64,000 nt of DNA from Reticulitermes speratus (lineage: Eukaryota > Arthropoda > Insecta > Blattodea > Rhinotermitidae): the NCBI GenBank assembly GCA_021186555.1, contig JAJKFL010000330.1:25783444-25847443 (forward strand). Reading direction: 5' to 3'. Every line of letters begins with the position of its first letter. The first letter of the stretch is position 1. Positions 27,701 to 41,900 of the stretch are shown here, piece after piece. The notes beneath the pieces are model-generated. The model made no database searches. It was not told the origin of the DNA and worked only from the letters and a program-made list of their open reading frames with translations. The position numbers were made by a program, and so were the translations under genes.

Positions 27701-30700
27701 TGAATCCAGCAATTTCTCCTTACGGCTATTGGCCTTGGCAGTCAATTGTGTCCATTCCTCATTTATCTCCTTCTGCTTAGCATACGTCTGATCTGCAGTT
27801 TCAGGATGTGTTTGCATCAGCCGATTGGCAGTTTCATCCAACTGACGTATCTGTCATAAAAAAAAATTCAGAATGGTCATACAAATTTCCAGTGCTGTTG
27901 TTTTTACAAATCCTCAGACACAGTTTGTTACCTTGTCTCCCAAGGCAGCCAAATCTCTTTCAAGGCCTTCGTGTTTGCGCTGCAGAGCCTGAACACTTCG
28001 CAGGTCTTTGCCTAGGTCATCATTGTTCAATGCTTCATCCTTCTCCTGAATCCAGTCTTTAGTTTCATCCACATCACGATGGAAACGCTGAACTTCATGG
28101 GCAGAGCCCAACTGAGTGGCACGTTCTGATGTAAGCTGCTGCAGTGATGCCCACTTCTGGTTCAGATCCTGAACAAAGAATATAAATTCAAGTGCATAAC
28201 AATTACATTTAAATCTGGTTGTCCTGACAGTTCAGTTCAGTTGATGAAAAATGGAAAACTTCTGAAAAAACAAGTAAACGGTGCAGTATAGGTACTGTAA
28301 TTTCATTTCTCACTGAGCAGTCTCAGATAATTTTACAAGTACAGTAAAACCCCTATTTAATGAATTGCTGAGGGATTAGAATATATTTCACTAAACCGAG
28401 GTTTTCATTAAATGGAGGTTTATTGTTTATATGGAGCTATTGTCGGGACATGAAAAAATCATCACTAAATCTGGGATTTCACTAAATGCGGGAACATTAA
28501 ATCGGGGTTTTACTGTACCACCAAATTATCAGCTGCATCACAATTATGATGTATTTGTTGGAATGCTCACCTCTATCTGTGTCTGAATCTTCAAGGCAGC
28601 CTCAGTTTGCCCGAGACTCATTAGCTGCATAGCTATCTCATTCATTTCTGCAAGACGAACTTCATTGGCTTTAAGATCAGCCTGGAAATCATCAAACTTC
28701 TTCTGCATCACCTCCACTTGCTCCAGGTCTTCACCCACATCAGCCACTTGAACCTCAGCATAGTTCTCCTAAAGATTAAACATACATTAACGTGCAGCTT
28801 CGATAAAGCAATAGGCTTACTTATGTACATGCTTCAAGGAATCAGGAACAGGCAGAAAATACGAAAAAGACACTACAAGAAATCATCACTCCCAAGATTT
28901 GGAATTATCTGTTCGCAAATTGGAATGAATGGAAAGGCAGAACCCTTGATATTCTGATTTACCTTGTCTTTAATCCATGTAGCAAGTTCAGCAGCTTCAC
29001 GAACCAGCACATACGCTTTGACAGTCTCATTGAGTTTGTTCTGCCTCTCTCTGGCAAGGGCCAACAACTGATCATACTGAGCCTGGATCTGGTTCTGTCT
29101 GGCTGCTATGGAGTTCTTATCAGCCAAGTTCTGCTGTGATGCTGACAAACCTGCTTCTATCTTCTTCACATAGGCAGCTGGCACAAAACCTTGACGATCA
29201 TTCACTTCAACTTTCCACCAGTCCTGTAAATAATTAACAGAAATGAAACTACAGGCAACTACTTGACACAAATAAAAGCACACATTACACAGCATATTCA
29301 AGCACCTTGTTGTTGGAGTTTAGAAGAGTAAGAACATCTCCCTTTTTCATGGAAACTTCACGAGGCGACTTCTCTGTATAATCATACAGAGCCACCACAC
29401 ACTCCTTGCCTGATACATCAATGACTGGGGTCTCTTGTTGCTGAAAAAGTAATATCACAACTGCATGAAGACTTTGGGAATTGTTATGGACCATAATCTG
29501 ACAACACAAATAAGTGCTTCCCTGAGATTTTTAAAAGGTTTTCACAGTGGTGTGAATGTGACACTGCATCACATCCCACAAGAACTGACACCTCAGGTGG
29601 TTCCCTGAGTTAATATTAACTGTACCAAGTACTCACTCTACAAGACTGTGCTTGTTCCCTCAGAGCTGAAATGGTGTTGCCAAATGCCTCTAGATCTGAT
29701 ACAAGGGCCTCATGCTTCTTAAGCAGAGCTTCGCCAGAATCCTCATCCTTCCCATAATCTGTATTGCACACAATTGGTTCCTTTTCCTTCATCCATGACT
29801 CTGCTTCATTTGCATCAGCAAAGTACTGGTGTGCTTGCAACGAATCTTCCAGGTCTTGTTTGCGCTGTGGATAGATAAATGACAGTATCAAGCACAGAAT
29901 CTCTGTATAATAATTCATAAGTCTCCATGTATGTGCCATGCTTCATGAAGTACTGGCATGCTTGCAATGTATCTTCCAGGTCTTGTTTGTGCTTAGTATG
30001 CAGAAATGATAGTACTAAGCACAGAATCTTGTACAATAATTCACAAGTCTCCATCCATGTACCACTATACAAAGCAGGTAAAATTACAATTCCAAATTAC
30101 TTAAAACATATAAAACCATCACTAATCAGTTGGTATGCACACTTCATTGACAAATGTTCTGCTAGTGGTATGGTTTTTAACTTCAGCCTCTTCTGAACTT
30201 GTAAAACTTTACAGTAAGAGCAAAGCATCAGAAATACTAAGTAACATATTTCTTTCTCATAAGGGGTTTTCTAAATGTTGGTACATACTCCGACATTATG
30301 TCCCACACAGTAAATTCACAAAATTAACTTCCAACATGCTGATTTTAACATGGCATTACTGGCTTTCAGCAAAGACCATGCCTTTTCTCTTTACATCAAG
30401 AAGTTTTTTACCTCTACAATCCCAATTCTGGGTTGTTTCATTAAGTCAGTCATTGTAGTAGCATATCACAAATGTTGCATGCCTGGACACACACTGATCA
30501 CATGCATCCTGCTGACAGCATTCCTTATAATGTGAGGAAATAAAATGACTTGTGTTAAGTCATCTCACACTACATGAACAAACCATGCTCTGGATCAGAA
30601 CATGTGGAACTTCTGCATTGCCTTCCTTGTTTTAGTCTACATGCTTATAATCACAGTAAAATAAAATTCTGACCACCGATATTTATGAATTTGTGATAAA

Positions 30701-33700
30701 AATAACAATACTGGAAATGTGATCCTAAGACATGACATGCACTTTCATTTCCACAGCATGTCATATCAGAATAACCACTGTACATGTGTGATATCAGACA
30801 CATAGTTTCAACTAGATCTAACACATGCTCACACAGTATGTGTGGTGTAAAATACCACAAAACTGTTACAGTACTGACCTGCAGAGCCTTCTCTTTGAGT
30901 TGTATCCAATGATCATTAAGAGTGCCAATTCTTTGTTTGATTTCCTCACTAGCAAAGTGACCATCATCAAGCATTTGCTGACTCGACTGACAGACTGCTG
31001 CAATTCGATTCTCATGATTGTTTATCTCCGCTAACACGGCTTGATGTTTCTTGATCAGATTTTGGACACCAATCAGATCACGACCTGAATTCATTAGAGG
31101 TATAAAATACAAAGTGGAAAAGGAAAAGCATCAACTCATTTCACAGGTGATAGATCTCAAAACTTGGTTTGAAGTCTCAATACACATCAGTGGGTTTCAG
31201 AGCTATTCTTCATCATAATAAATAACCTTTTAATTGTTTTATCTGACACTTTACTAAAGAATAATTTAAAGTTACTTACCAAACTGAAAATTATAGGAGA
31301 TTAATCACTGAAAACATAAAAGAAACAAAATGAATCTGTCTTACCTCTATTTGTTGATGCTGCTACAGGCTCCTTTTCTCTGATCCATGCTTCTTCATCT
31401 TCGATGTCACGGAACAGCTGCTGCACTTGAAGGGAATCTAACAGACGTTGTTTACGTATGTTCATGGGTCGCTGAAGCGCAGAGTATCGATCAGTCAAGG
31501 CAGCCTAGTTAATGAAGTATATTTCCATTATATAGTAAAGTTCCATGTGTTATTAAATAAAATAACTGCAAATGTATTGTACTTCAGGTGTCTTACATTA
31601 CACAGCACACAAATACCTCTTTTGTCCACATGCACACACACATAAATCTCTCTCTCTCTCTCTCACACACTCCCCCCCTTCCCCTCACTCTTTTAGAAAC
31701 CTGCACAAACTTAAAACTGTACACTATACCCTGTATTTTCCAAGCTGTTTCACAAAGAGATTAAGTCTTAACGCAATAAGCCTCTACAGCACATCAGTGG
31801 GTATTTTCTTCTGTCAAATGCACAGGACTTTTCCTTTCTGCATTCAACTGCTACCACCTCACATGACCAACTAACTCGATGCAGCAGAATCCCTCTTGAT
31901 AAGCATATACCTGAATAACATACAGAAAAATGGAGAGAGGGTGGGGGGTACCATACATGCACAAAGTTAACCACGTTTTCTACAAGTATCTTACTGAAAA
32001 CTAAAGAAAGTGGTTGGTGGGGGGGAAGCTCAGAACCTGTAGATTCATTAACATATTCACACCAGCCCACCACTGGAGCCTATCCTGAGCCAGACGAACC
32101 TCGTCCATACCCTCCCATTCCATTTCTTTAACAGTCACTTTATTACTATCCTGCCATACATATCTCATCCTTGAGCTCATCATCCTAATATCTGGCAAGG
32201 AATACAATCACGAAATTCCTTGTTACACAACTTTATCCAGCCTCCCACCACTTTCTTCCTCTTAGATCTAAATACATTCCCCAGCAACCTGTTCTCTAAA
32301 CACCCTTTCTTTTCTTCCCCTAACGTGAGAGATAAACTTTCACACCTACACAAAAGAGGAGCAAAAACTGTAGTTTTGTAAACTTTAATCTTTACATTTT
32401 TAGGCAGTAGACACAAAGACAGAATATTCTGAACTGATACAAGCAAGCATCACTTTGAAACACAACACACACCTCCTTAGCTTTGATGTTATCAGCATCA
32501 AAGTGACCCCGCTCCACAAACTGACTAGATGCCACTCTAATTCCCTCAATTCGGTCCTGGTGGGATCCAACATCAGCTTCAAGCAAAGCATGCTTCTTCT
32601 GAAGATTCTGCACACTGGTTAAATCCTAGAAACAGGAAAACTCACAGATTACTCACAAATTTTAAATAACAACACAATGCTACATTTATGGTCTCTTTCT
32701 TGATCATTAGAAAATTTTAACTTACCCAAACCCTTCTACACACTTGGGAAAATAGTTTCCTTATCCAAAACCTATTCAACGTGACATACCCAAGTTAATG
32801 ACATTTCTGCAAATGAATGAAAGAAATTCTGTGGCACTTGGTCCAGAATTGCTGTAGAAATACAATGAAATTTTTAAATGAATAACACTTTTAAACTTCT
32901 AGACTGTACGTGATTTTTCTGAAACACCCTGCCCTTCAAATAACAACACAGAACACAGCCACAAGTGTTTAGGTTTGGCAAAGTTGCTAAGCAGAACTAT
33001 CCTGACTCAAAAAGCACTGGACACTAGCTCAAAAGGATTTTACCTGTAATACCAGCAGGAGTCAGTGGAAGTAAGGCACTGACACAGTGACATCCATCAT
33101 CACCATTTTAAAACCATAACATATTCATGGCAGTGCCATATTCCTGCAGGAAAGGGACCACTCACCCCTTAGCAGAAGGAAGTGAACATCAAAGGTGACA
33201 TTACCATCAGAGGAATGAAAATATAAACATTCCCACACCTGACAATGAGCACAAAACTGTAACTCTCTGTGCGTTAGGAACGTTAATAAGGCTTGGATTC
33301 AGTAATGCCCAAAATTTCATTCTTTGTTAATGTAACTATCCCACTGGAAATCGTCACATCACATCTTTCAACAGAGCTGTATGGAACCCCCAAGCAACAT
33401 CTTCAATCGCAATGCCCAACGTTTTGTTTCTGGATCACAAATGCATACTCACACACAAGTATGACAGAAAAGGCCAAAGCTCCCCCACCTGCCACATGGA
33501 ATCCATAATAACTGAAGATTGTGTAACTTCCAAAGTGGTCCATTTGTGCCACAAAACATGTAGTGATTACATTTTAATCATAATAAAAAGCAAGTAAGTG
33601 CTGAGTCATGAACCTACCTTTCCATAATCCTCACTCATGAGCTGGCCCTCTATTTCAGATAACCACAACTCAACATCCTCCACTGTTCGATTGAACTGCT

Positions 33701-36700
33701 GCTGCTGTGATGCTTCTTGCAGCTTTGAGCCCTTCTTGTCAGTTGCCACAACCAATGTCTCCCACAACTGAAGAATCTCATCCATACGAGCCTGGATTCG
33801 ATCTGCATGAAAAGCAGCAATCAAATGCCACTTTTATAGCATCACATCATCTAAAAACCCTATACAGTAACACTTCAATCCAAAACTGACAGGATGATAA
33901 GTGATAATGGTGTTCAAAAGTTTTACGTTGTTGTCTTTATACTATAATGAACACATACTGAATACATCCTCAATTCACTGATACACATCAACTGCGGAAG
34001 TTAGTCAGCATCACATTAAGTATAATTCAAACAATGAAAGCATTTTTACTGCTTTAAATTCAGCTTTCTTTTACATTCTTCATTTATTCAAGCAACTACA
34101 GAAAACAACTAGAAAAAAACAAACAATAAAAATGTTAATAGAAAGTTTCAGAAGTCATAACCACCTGCTGAAACTACAAAATAATTTCTCAAACGTCAAT
34201 AAAAATAATTTTGAAGCTTATATTTATACAAAATTTGTTAATATCTCAAACTTTCTCACCTCCTGTATACAGACTCTACCCATTTTTATAAATATCATTA
34301 TCAAGTCAAGTACTGAATTTGAATTATTCAATAACACTTACCTCATGCTGATGTGATTGAACAAAAGACAAAGGACTTTGTTGTAAACAGAAACATTAAA
34401 ATTATAGCAAAATTCTCTTCCTGCAAAGATAAAACTGTTTTACTATAATTACAATATGTCACCATGTGCATGTGTTATTACCTGCTGCATAGTGATTAGC
34501 TTCAATAAGTTCTTGGCCAGTTGAAGTTATATCTTCCATGCGAGTTTTGTTTGCATTCAGCTCCTGCTCAAAGTTCTGATGTTTCTGAACCTTCCCATTC
34601 AAATTTGTAGGATCCTAATGATAAAACATTTATTATTTACATAATACCTGCAAAATGTATTTACATCACTTTTGTAAAAAACAAGACAAGAATCTGCATA
34701 AGATTTACTTATTCATTTATGCATTAAAATTTAAAAATAAAACAAATGCTTACAAGATAACTGTCATCAGTAGCAAATTTAAGCTTCTCATTGATCCAGC
34801 CCTTGGTCTCATCACAATCTCTCTCAAACTGCTGCAGGCGATTGGAATCTTCTAGAATTGCTCGACGAAGGGCAGACTTCTCTAGTAGTGCATTGCGACG
34901 TTCAAGTAACTAAGAATAAAAATTAGGTTACCAAATGATCCTATCCATAATACTACCTACCACTTAAGTAACACATAATTAAAAAATGTAAAAAAATCAT
35001 GCAGGATATTCAGGAAATACAAATCTTTGACTTTCTTTGTGACATTCACCCCTCCCCCTGATTTGTCACATACTCTGCTGACTTACCGAAAACAACCTTC
35101 TTTAGAAATAGGCATATCAGGAATAGTTTAACCTTTAGTAACCTTTCAAAGTACTAACACTCACCATAGCTCTACGCTGAGCTACATCATCAGCTGCATA
35201 GTGCTGGCCTTCAATCAGCTTTGTTGCAAATTCATCCAGTGCTTTAATTTTCTCTTCTTGAGCAGCTAGAGACTTTTCAAAATCTTCATGTTTCTTAATA
35301 AGAGCCTCAACAGAATCCAGTGAGTCACCAAGATCTTCATTGGCCAGAAAAGCCTGTAAGAATCAGACAAATAACAAAAGTAAGCCTAAAGCATATAATA
35401 CTGTCCCTGATATATGACAAATGTAACAGTGCTTACTTCTTGCTTTGCCATCCAAGTATCAGCTTGTTCGGTGTCTCGGTAGAAAAGCTGCAGATCCATA
35501 CACTGTTCATACAGAATACGGCGTTCTTCCCACATTGACAGCAATGATGTTTTTTCTGAGGCAAGAACCACAAGCTTCTCTTTCACTTCCTCTGATGCAT
35601 AATGTTCTCTATCTAAAAGCAACTGTCCAGCTTCAGCTGTGGAACGAAAGCTGTCTTCACGTGCATCAATTTCACCCTGAAAACACATGCAAATCATATG
35701 CGCAGAATGACGGAAACTGAATGCAGAGCTATGGTATTAGAACCATTTATGAAATCCTTCTATTCTTCTCTTATTTTTATACAGCCTTAAAAAACAAATC
35801 CCATATGAGAACTCCTTGCCTCAACCAACATGGAAAACTGAAGGAACACCAATACAATCCTGAAGCACTACACAGAATTAACAAGACACTAAGGGTGGAA
35901 ATGATCTCCATAACTCAAGATCTGGCAAGTTATTATCCCAAAGGCTGCACTTATTGCCACACAAATAGACTAAAAATCTGCGCAATAAAACTCTGAACTC
36001 AAAATGTCGTACACTTGAGGAAAAAAAGATTACTGCCTTGCTGCAAACCTTAACTTTGAAAGAGTGTACAAATTGATTTCTCCCTTTTAAATGATCTTAC
36101 TGTTACATGAGAAGAAGAACTTACTTTACACAAGGATGCACCATTATTTCTTTCAGCCCCATTCAAAAACAAAAAGCATAACAAAAGATCCAGCTGAAAT
36201 ATATCTATAGTGTCACCTTTAAATATATATATACATACATATTTCATAGATCAACAGTCTGCTAGTATAGCATAACTTAGTGACTGTTTACACCATACTG
36301 TAGATTGCCATCAGCATTTTTACGATGCATAATGTAACACACGTCCAGCGTAAGTGGTTTCAGTTGTTTTATTAGTTGAATGACACCTTCCATCATTCTG
36401 CTGTTGGTGCATGTATCTTCTGTCTAGTTGTATTAGCAGCCAGACAGTTACCAGTAACTATACTATGATGGTTATTATTTAAAACACAGTATCTGAGGTG
36501 CATTGTGAATTATAAATAAATTTACTTTATGTTCTTGGTGACGCTCTAATAGTGCTTCAGCCCCAGCCACATCCTTTGCAAGTTCATCAGCAGAGATGAT
36601 TGCCTTCATATCATTGATCCAGGATATGAGATCACGGAAGTCAGCCAGGAAACGATGTAGGTAATATGATTCATCCAGCTTCTGTCTACGTTCCTGTCAA

Positions 36701-38878
36701 AGAAATTAAAATGTATGATGAACGACGAAATAGCTATTTTGCAACAAAATCCCTATAGACCTGGAAGTAATGAGATACTGAAGTCAGCTGCACATACTAC
36801 TACCAAATTTGGTGCTTAAATATGTAAGGGCCTGTTTCCATTTTCAGGCAAAGAAGCACTAATCTGGTGGACCCCTCAGATCGAGCTCTTCTCAGTCACT
36901 GGACACCACAGAAACAGTAACTTGTTAATATATGCACCTGAGAACAGATCTAGTCCAAGGGTAGTTAACAGGAAAATGGCTATTGAAAAATTAAAAATTA
37001 ACTACAAGACTCAAAAATAAAACCTGGACCAATCCACAAATTAAAAACCATAAAAAAGAGCCATTAACTCAAACTGATCAGACCACAGACACAACATAAA
37101 AATCCAGAACACAAGTATTTAAAATTTGTAACACCCTCTGTTGAGAAAACTGTGACACTTCATGGGTTAACATAATTATAAACCAAGTAATATAAATGTA
37201 TTCTTTAGTCAATGTGGATCATAAAAGCATGGCAGCGCATCTTACCAGAAGTGACTGTGAAGGGTTTTAAGTGCTACATATCCAATGCAGTGGATGGGAC
37301 TGATGATGATATGTTGTGAAATGACAGGGAAGAGGATGAGGATGTTAGGAGTTTGAGGATGATTACGACACTGACTGTGAAGATGGAGATGGTGACACCG
37401 ATTTGTAAAGGTAGACAGAATCTGTCATGCTTTGTGTATTATATGTATGAATGAATAGTAAAATATTTCTTATTAGCAGGTGTTTTATTTGGGGGGGGGT
37501 CATCTTAGATTGGAGTCGTCTTGCATTCAGGTAAATACAATATATTCTGTTTATTCTGTACAATTATTTAATTATGTATCAACTACACCAAGTGTCATGT
37601 AAACAATTCCAAGAAGATTAAAACACACTGTAAAAAATGTAGAAGTATTCATTCACCTTCTTCTGTCCGTAATGTTCACAATATATGCCAACAGGGACAA
37701 AATTTATGTACTAGTCAAGCTACAACTATTTTAATCACACTTATAATACAAAACATTCATACTACACTACAATTTACTTGTTATGTGCTGTTCAGTACAT
37801 CCTATCCACAAAAGAACCCTGGTACCCACTGAACTGGGGGCTAGATAGGTCCCAGGGCTACTCCAGATTTTCTGGAGAATAGAAAAATCTCTTTCTCCTG
37901 CCAGGATTCAAATCCCAGATCATCCAGCCTGTAGCCTGGTCACTATACTAACTATGCTAACCTGGCTTCTTTATGTGCTGAAACCACAATTGTGGACAGC
38001 CTTCACAGAAGATAAACTGCATCATTGTTTGCAGCTACTGCACCATAAAGAATGTCAGGCTAGTTAAAAATTTTCTTTTTCTCCTGACAAATTTGTCACG
38101 TATTGAACACGTCTTAAATAAAAAACATACCTGCCATTACTAACATTTTATTACTCTTGGCATGCAGAAGCACCATTACTGCACTCCTAATGTAACCAAA
38201 CGTGCAAATATATGAATACAGTAAAAGCTGCCACATCTGGCACCTCTGGGACCAAAAGGTTGCTGGATACAGCAGTTTTGCAGATAATAAAACATTATAC
38301 ATGCATATTGTTGTATCTAGCAACCTCATGGTCAGACCTAACTACAGTAGAACCCTGCTAAGAAGTCTTTCAAGGGACCAGAGGATTAGGGACTCCTTAA
38401 GCAGGAAGACTTATTAAGAGGGAAGCTTATTAAAAGCAATAGGATTTCGGGACTTTAAAAATCAGACTTCTTACAGGGGAAAACTTCTTATGCGGGGACT
38501 TCTTATCTGGGTTCTACTGTATTTAATTTGCCACTGGATACCCTGTAATGCATATATAATCCTTTAAAAAACACGATGCCAACATTTCACTCTTTTGATC
38601 ATATATTCACAACACTGAAGTACATACACATTTGCTATCACTATCATAACTGTTCACTTACATAAATTTACCCAGTAAATATTACTTCTTCATCAATTTT
38701 GGTTTTTGACCTCTCAGAATCAGTGTTGGGTGCCGCCAGTACATGGAATTTTCAAATGTAATGAGCCCCTGTAAATTCAGTTAATACAGCTTTCCAGACC
38801 ACCCAGTGCTAGATAAACCACCTTTCACTTCATAACTATAAAATATTTTACCCCTGCTTTGCACCATGGCACTGACCG

Positions 38879-38923
<45 letters not shown>

Positions 38924-41900
38924 GATGATCAAAATGCCGTATGTTATATAATTATATCTCCTCCTATACAGCCCTCTTTCCAATTCTGGTCTTCTGCAGA
39001 TCACTGGAGACATTTACTTCTCGTCCCAAAGGTGCAAGTCAAAGGCACAACAAATCCACTCCAACCTAGCTTATCTTATTTTTTATATTCCCTTCACTCT
39101 CACATTAAAATTAATGTCTTGCAACCCTAAGGCAAAAGCCCTTGAATATTTGCAGGGTCAATTTACTATATGTCAAACAATGAAGAAATCAATGTTAGTC
39201 ATAAAACATGCAATAGACTCTATACATGAAGATTAGCAAACCTTGGCCTTTGCAGTAAGACTCTCCCAATATTCAACAATCTCAGCCCGTTTGGCCTGAA
39301 TTTGATCAGCATGCCCAGCATGAATTCCACATAATCTGTCAGCTTCCTGCCCTAGTGTTGTCACTTTGTCTTCCAGGGCAGCTAAATCTCTCTCTACACC
39401 ATCATGTTTACGCTGAAATAACAGAAATGGAGTAACATATCACCTTCAATTCCACACAGATATTTTAAGCAACATGTTGCAAATAAATAAATCACCCAGA
39501 TTTCTACCTGGAGGGTCTGTACACTGGCCAGATCTCGACCATAATCATCTGATGACAACACAACGTCTTTCTCAGAGATCCAAGCAACAGTCTCGTCTGC
39601 ATCACGGTTGAAACGCTGAATCTCATGAGCTCCAAACAGCTTTTCTTGTCGCATCAAAGCCAACTGCTTGAGTCTCATCCATGCCTCATTCAATTCCTAG
39701 GAAAATGAAATATAAACACACTACATAACAATAAGACAAACAACAGCTATCATTGTTACAAACCTATTTACACTCAATTAATTCACTGAAACCGACATAA
39801 TGCATGACTCAGAAACTTGTAACAGTACTTACAGAAAGCATTTGTTTTGTTTAACACTACAGTCATAGTCAATGTTAACATATCCAGTACCTTAGTAATA
39901 TGAATACATCCATGGATAATTATGAACACATCAAATCATTTCACAACTGATATGAGTATGCTGGAAAAATTGGAAAACAGCAGCACGAAAAATGTATGCT
40001 GGAAAAATGAGGAAATAGCAGCATGAAAATGTTAAATAGTAGAAAAATCCCAAAGTGTTCCATAGCCCATTGTAACATACCTGACAGTCACTGAAATGTT
40101 CAAATGGTATAAGGATGAAACAGCAAATGTAATAATTCCAACAAAATAAACTTCTACTGAAAGTCTGTGATGTCACCTACAATGTTGCAATTCAAAGAAG
40201 CACACATCAGCATGCTGAAGGATATATTTTTGCTTGCATGAAACTCTTATCCATTTTTATAATGTTCCATGATAAGTGGGTCCCTCTCACCATAGCACAG
40301 GGCATTTTCAAGCTGCTGAGGAGAGATAGCTTCTAGATGAGGAAGGTGTATTTCAACTACTTAATTTCAGTTTTATGACAGCAAATTGATATGAAATATA
40401 CTCCCCCAATTTCCAGATGAAAATTCATAATACATTGGTAATAATGATAAATGTGCTCCGAAATGTTCCTATTCCAAGTTCTCTAACTTGCCTTCCTCAT
40501 TTCATAATATCAGCAGTCTTACCTCTTTGCGGGACAAAATAGTGTCACGTTCTGGATGACCTTCTACCACCAGCTTATCTGCCAATTCATTCACTTCAGT
40601 CACACGATATTCCTGAGACACCATATCCTTCTGGAACTCATCAAATTTGCGCTGAAGCACCTCCACATGTTCCAAGTCATGCCCGAATTCATCAGTTGTA
40701 ACAAACGTTTCCTTGTCATTAATCCAGAACATGACTTCATCACACTGGCGCAAAAACTGCACCAGCACAAGAGCTTGCTGCAGCTTCATCCCCTTCTCCG
40801 CTAGTTTGGACAGAAGTAACTCCCACAGACGATGAAGTTCCTCTGTCAAGTAATTTCAATACAGCTGATACCTAATTTTTCCAGGATAAGTAATTTATAC
40901 TAACTCCAAGGGAATTATAATAAAGTTATCACATTAAAGTGCAAAAACACAGCACATAAGCAATTTCCATCCCTTCCAAAGGCTGATGGATTGCCACTTT
41001 CTTTCAGATACTGCAATTAATTTTATAACAGTGACAGCACTTGAGGACACATCAAATGAAGTGTTCAGCACCATACAATTTGATCACAGGAGTGTTGGAA
41101 ACACGTACACATTCATACGATCATGAAAAGAGGCATCACAGGTAAAGTGCAAGAATTAAATGAAAAATCCATGGCACAAATGACATAACAAACAAACAAA
41201 CAAAAACAGCGTGTGCAGTAATGTTCTGCATGTAAAAAACAAAGGGTCAATGAAGTGTATGAAAATGTGTATCAGCTTACCGAGCCTCCTACGAATTATG
41301 TCAGCAGCAAAATGTGCCTGATTTATCATCTCCATTCCAGTATTATCCAACACTACAACTGCATTGCTGTGGGCAGCCACCTCAGCTTCAAAGGCTTGAT
41401 GTTTCTGAATTTTTGCCTGAAAGATGACATAACTTCAAATACGTAGCCAAGTGAATACTATTAACTAAGAGAAACTCATGTGTTTCTTATGCACAGTCCT
41501 GGTCCAAACCCAAGACATGCAGTTTTCCCCATGTAACACATGCCTCACCCAGATGTTTTTAAGCTTCACATTAATATGACGTTTCTCACAATGTATAAGT
41601 TCTGTTTCTATAATGAAATATTGTGCTTACTAAGAAAAAAACAGACTTTTTGTTGGACACTTTACTTCCCCATTCAAATTCAATTAGCCTGATGCTATGA
41701 AATCAGGCAATCTACACAAATAATGTACACCATCTTTTAGTATATTAAGTACACCAGTGTGCATTCAGCATTGTTATACAATCCTATGTTACACACAGCA
41801 TAGGGTTAATTATCACATTTGAATATGTATATCATAAACAATTATATTCTTCACATCATGCATTTTCAGCCATCTGATTCATACCAAGGTTTGCTCACAG

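Noticed and set aside
37363..37563. Minus-strand frame ending in a Ser/Pro stretch
   Set aside because: Low complexity and no homology; intronic.
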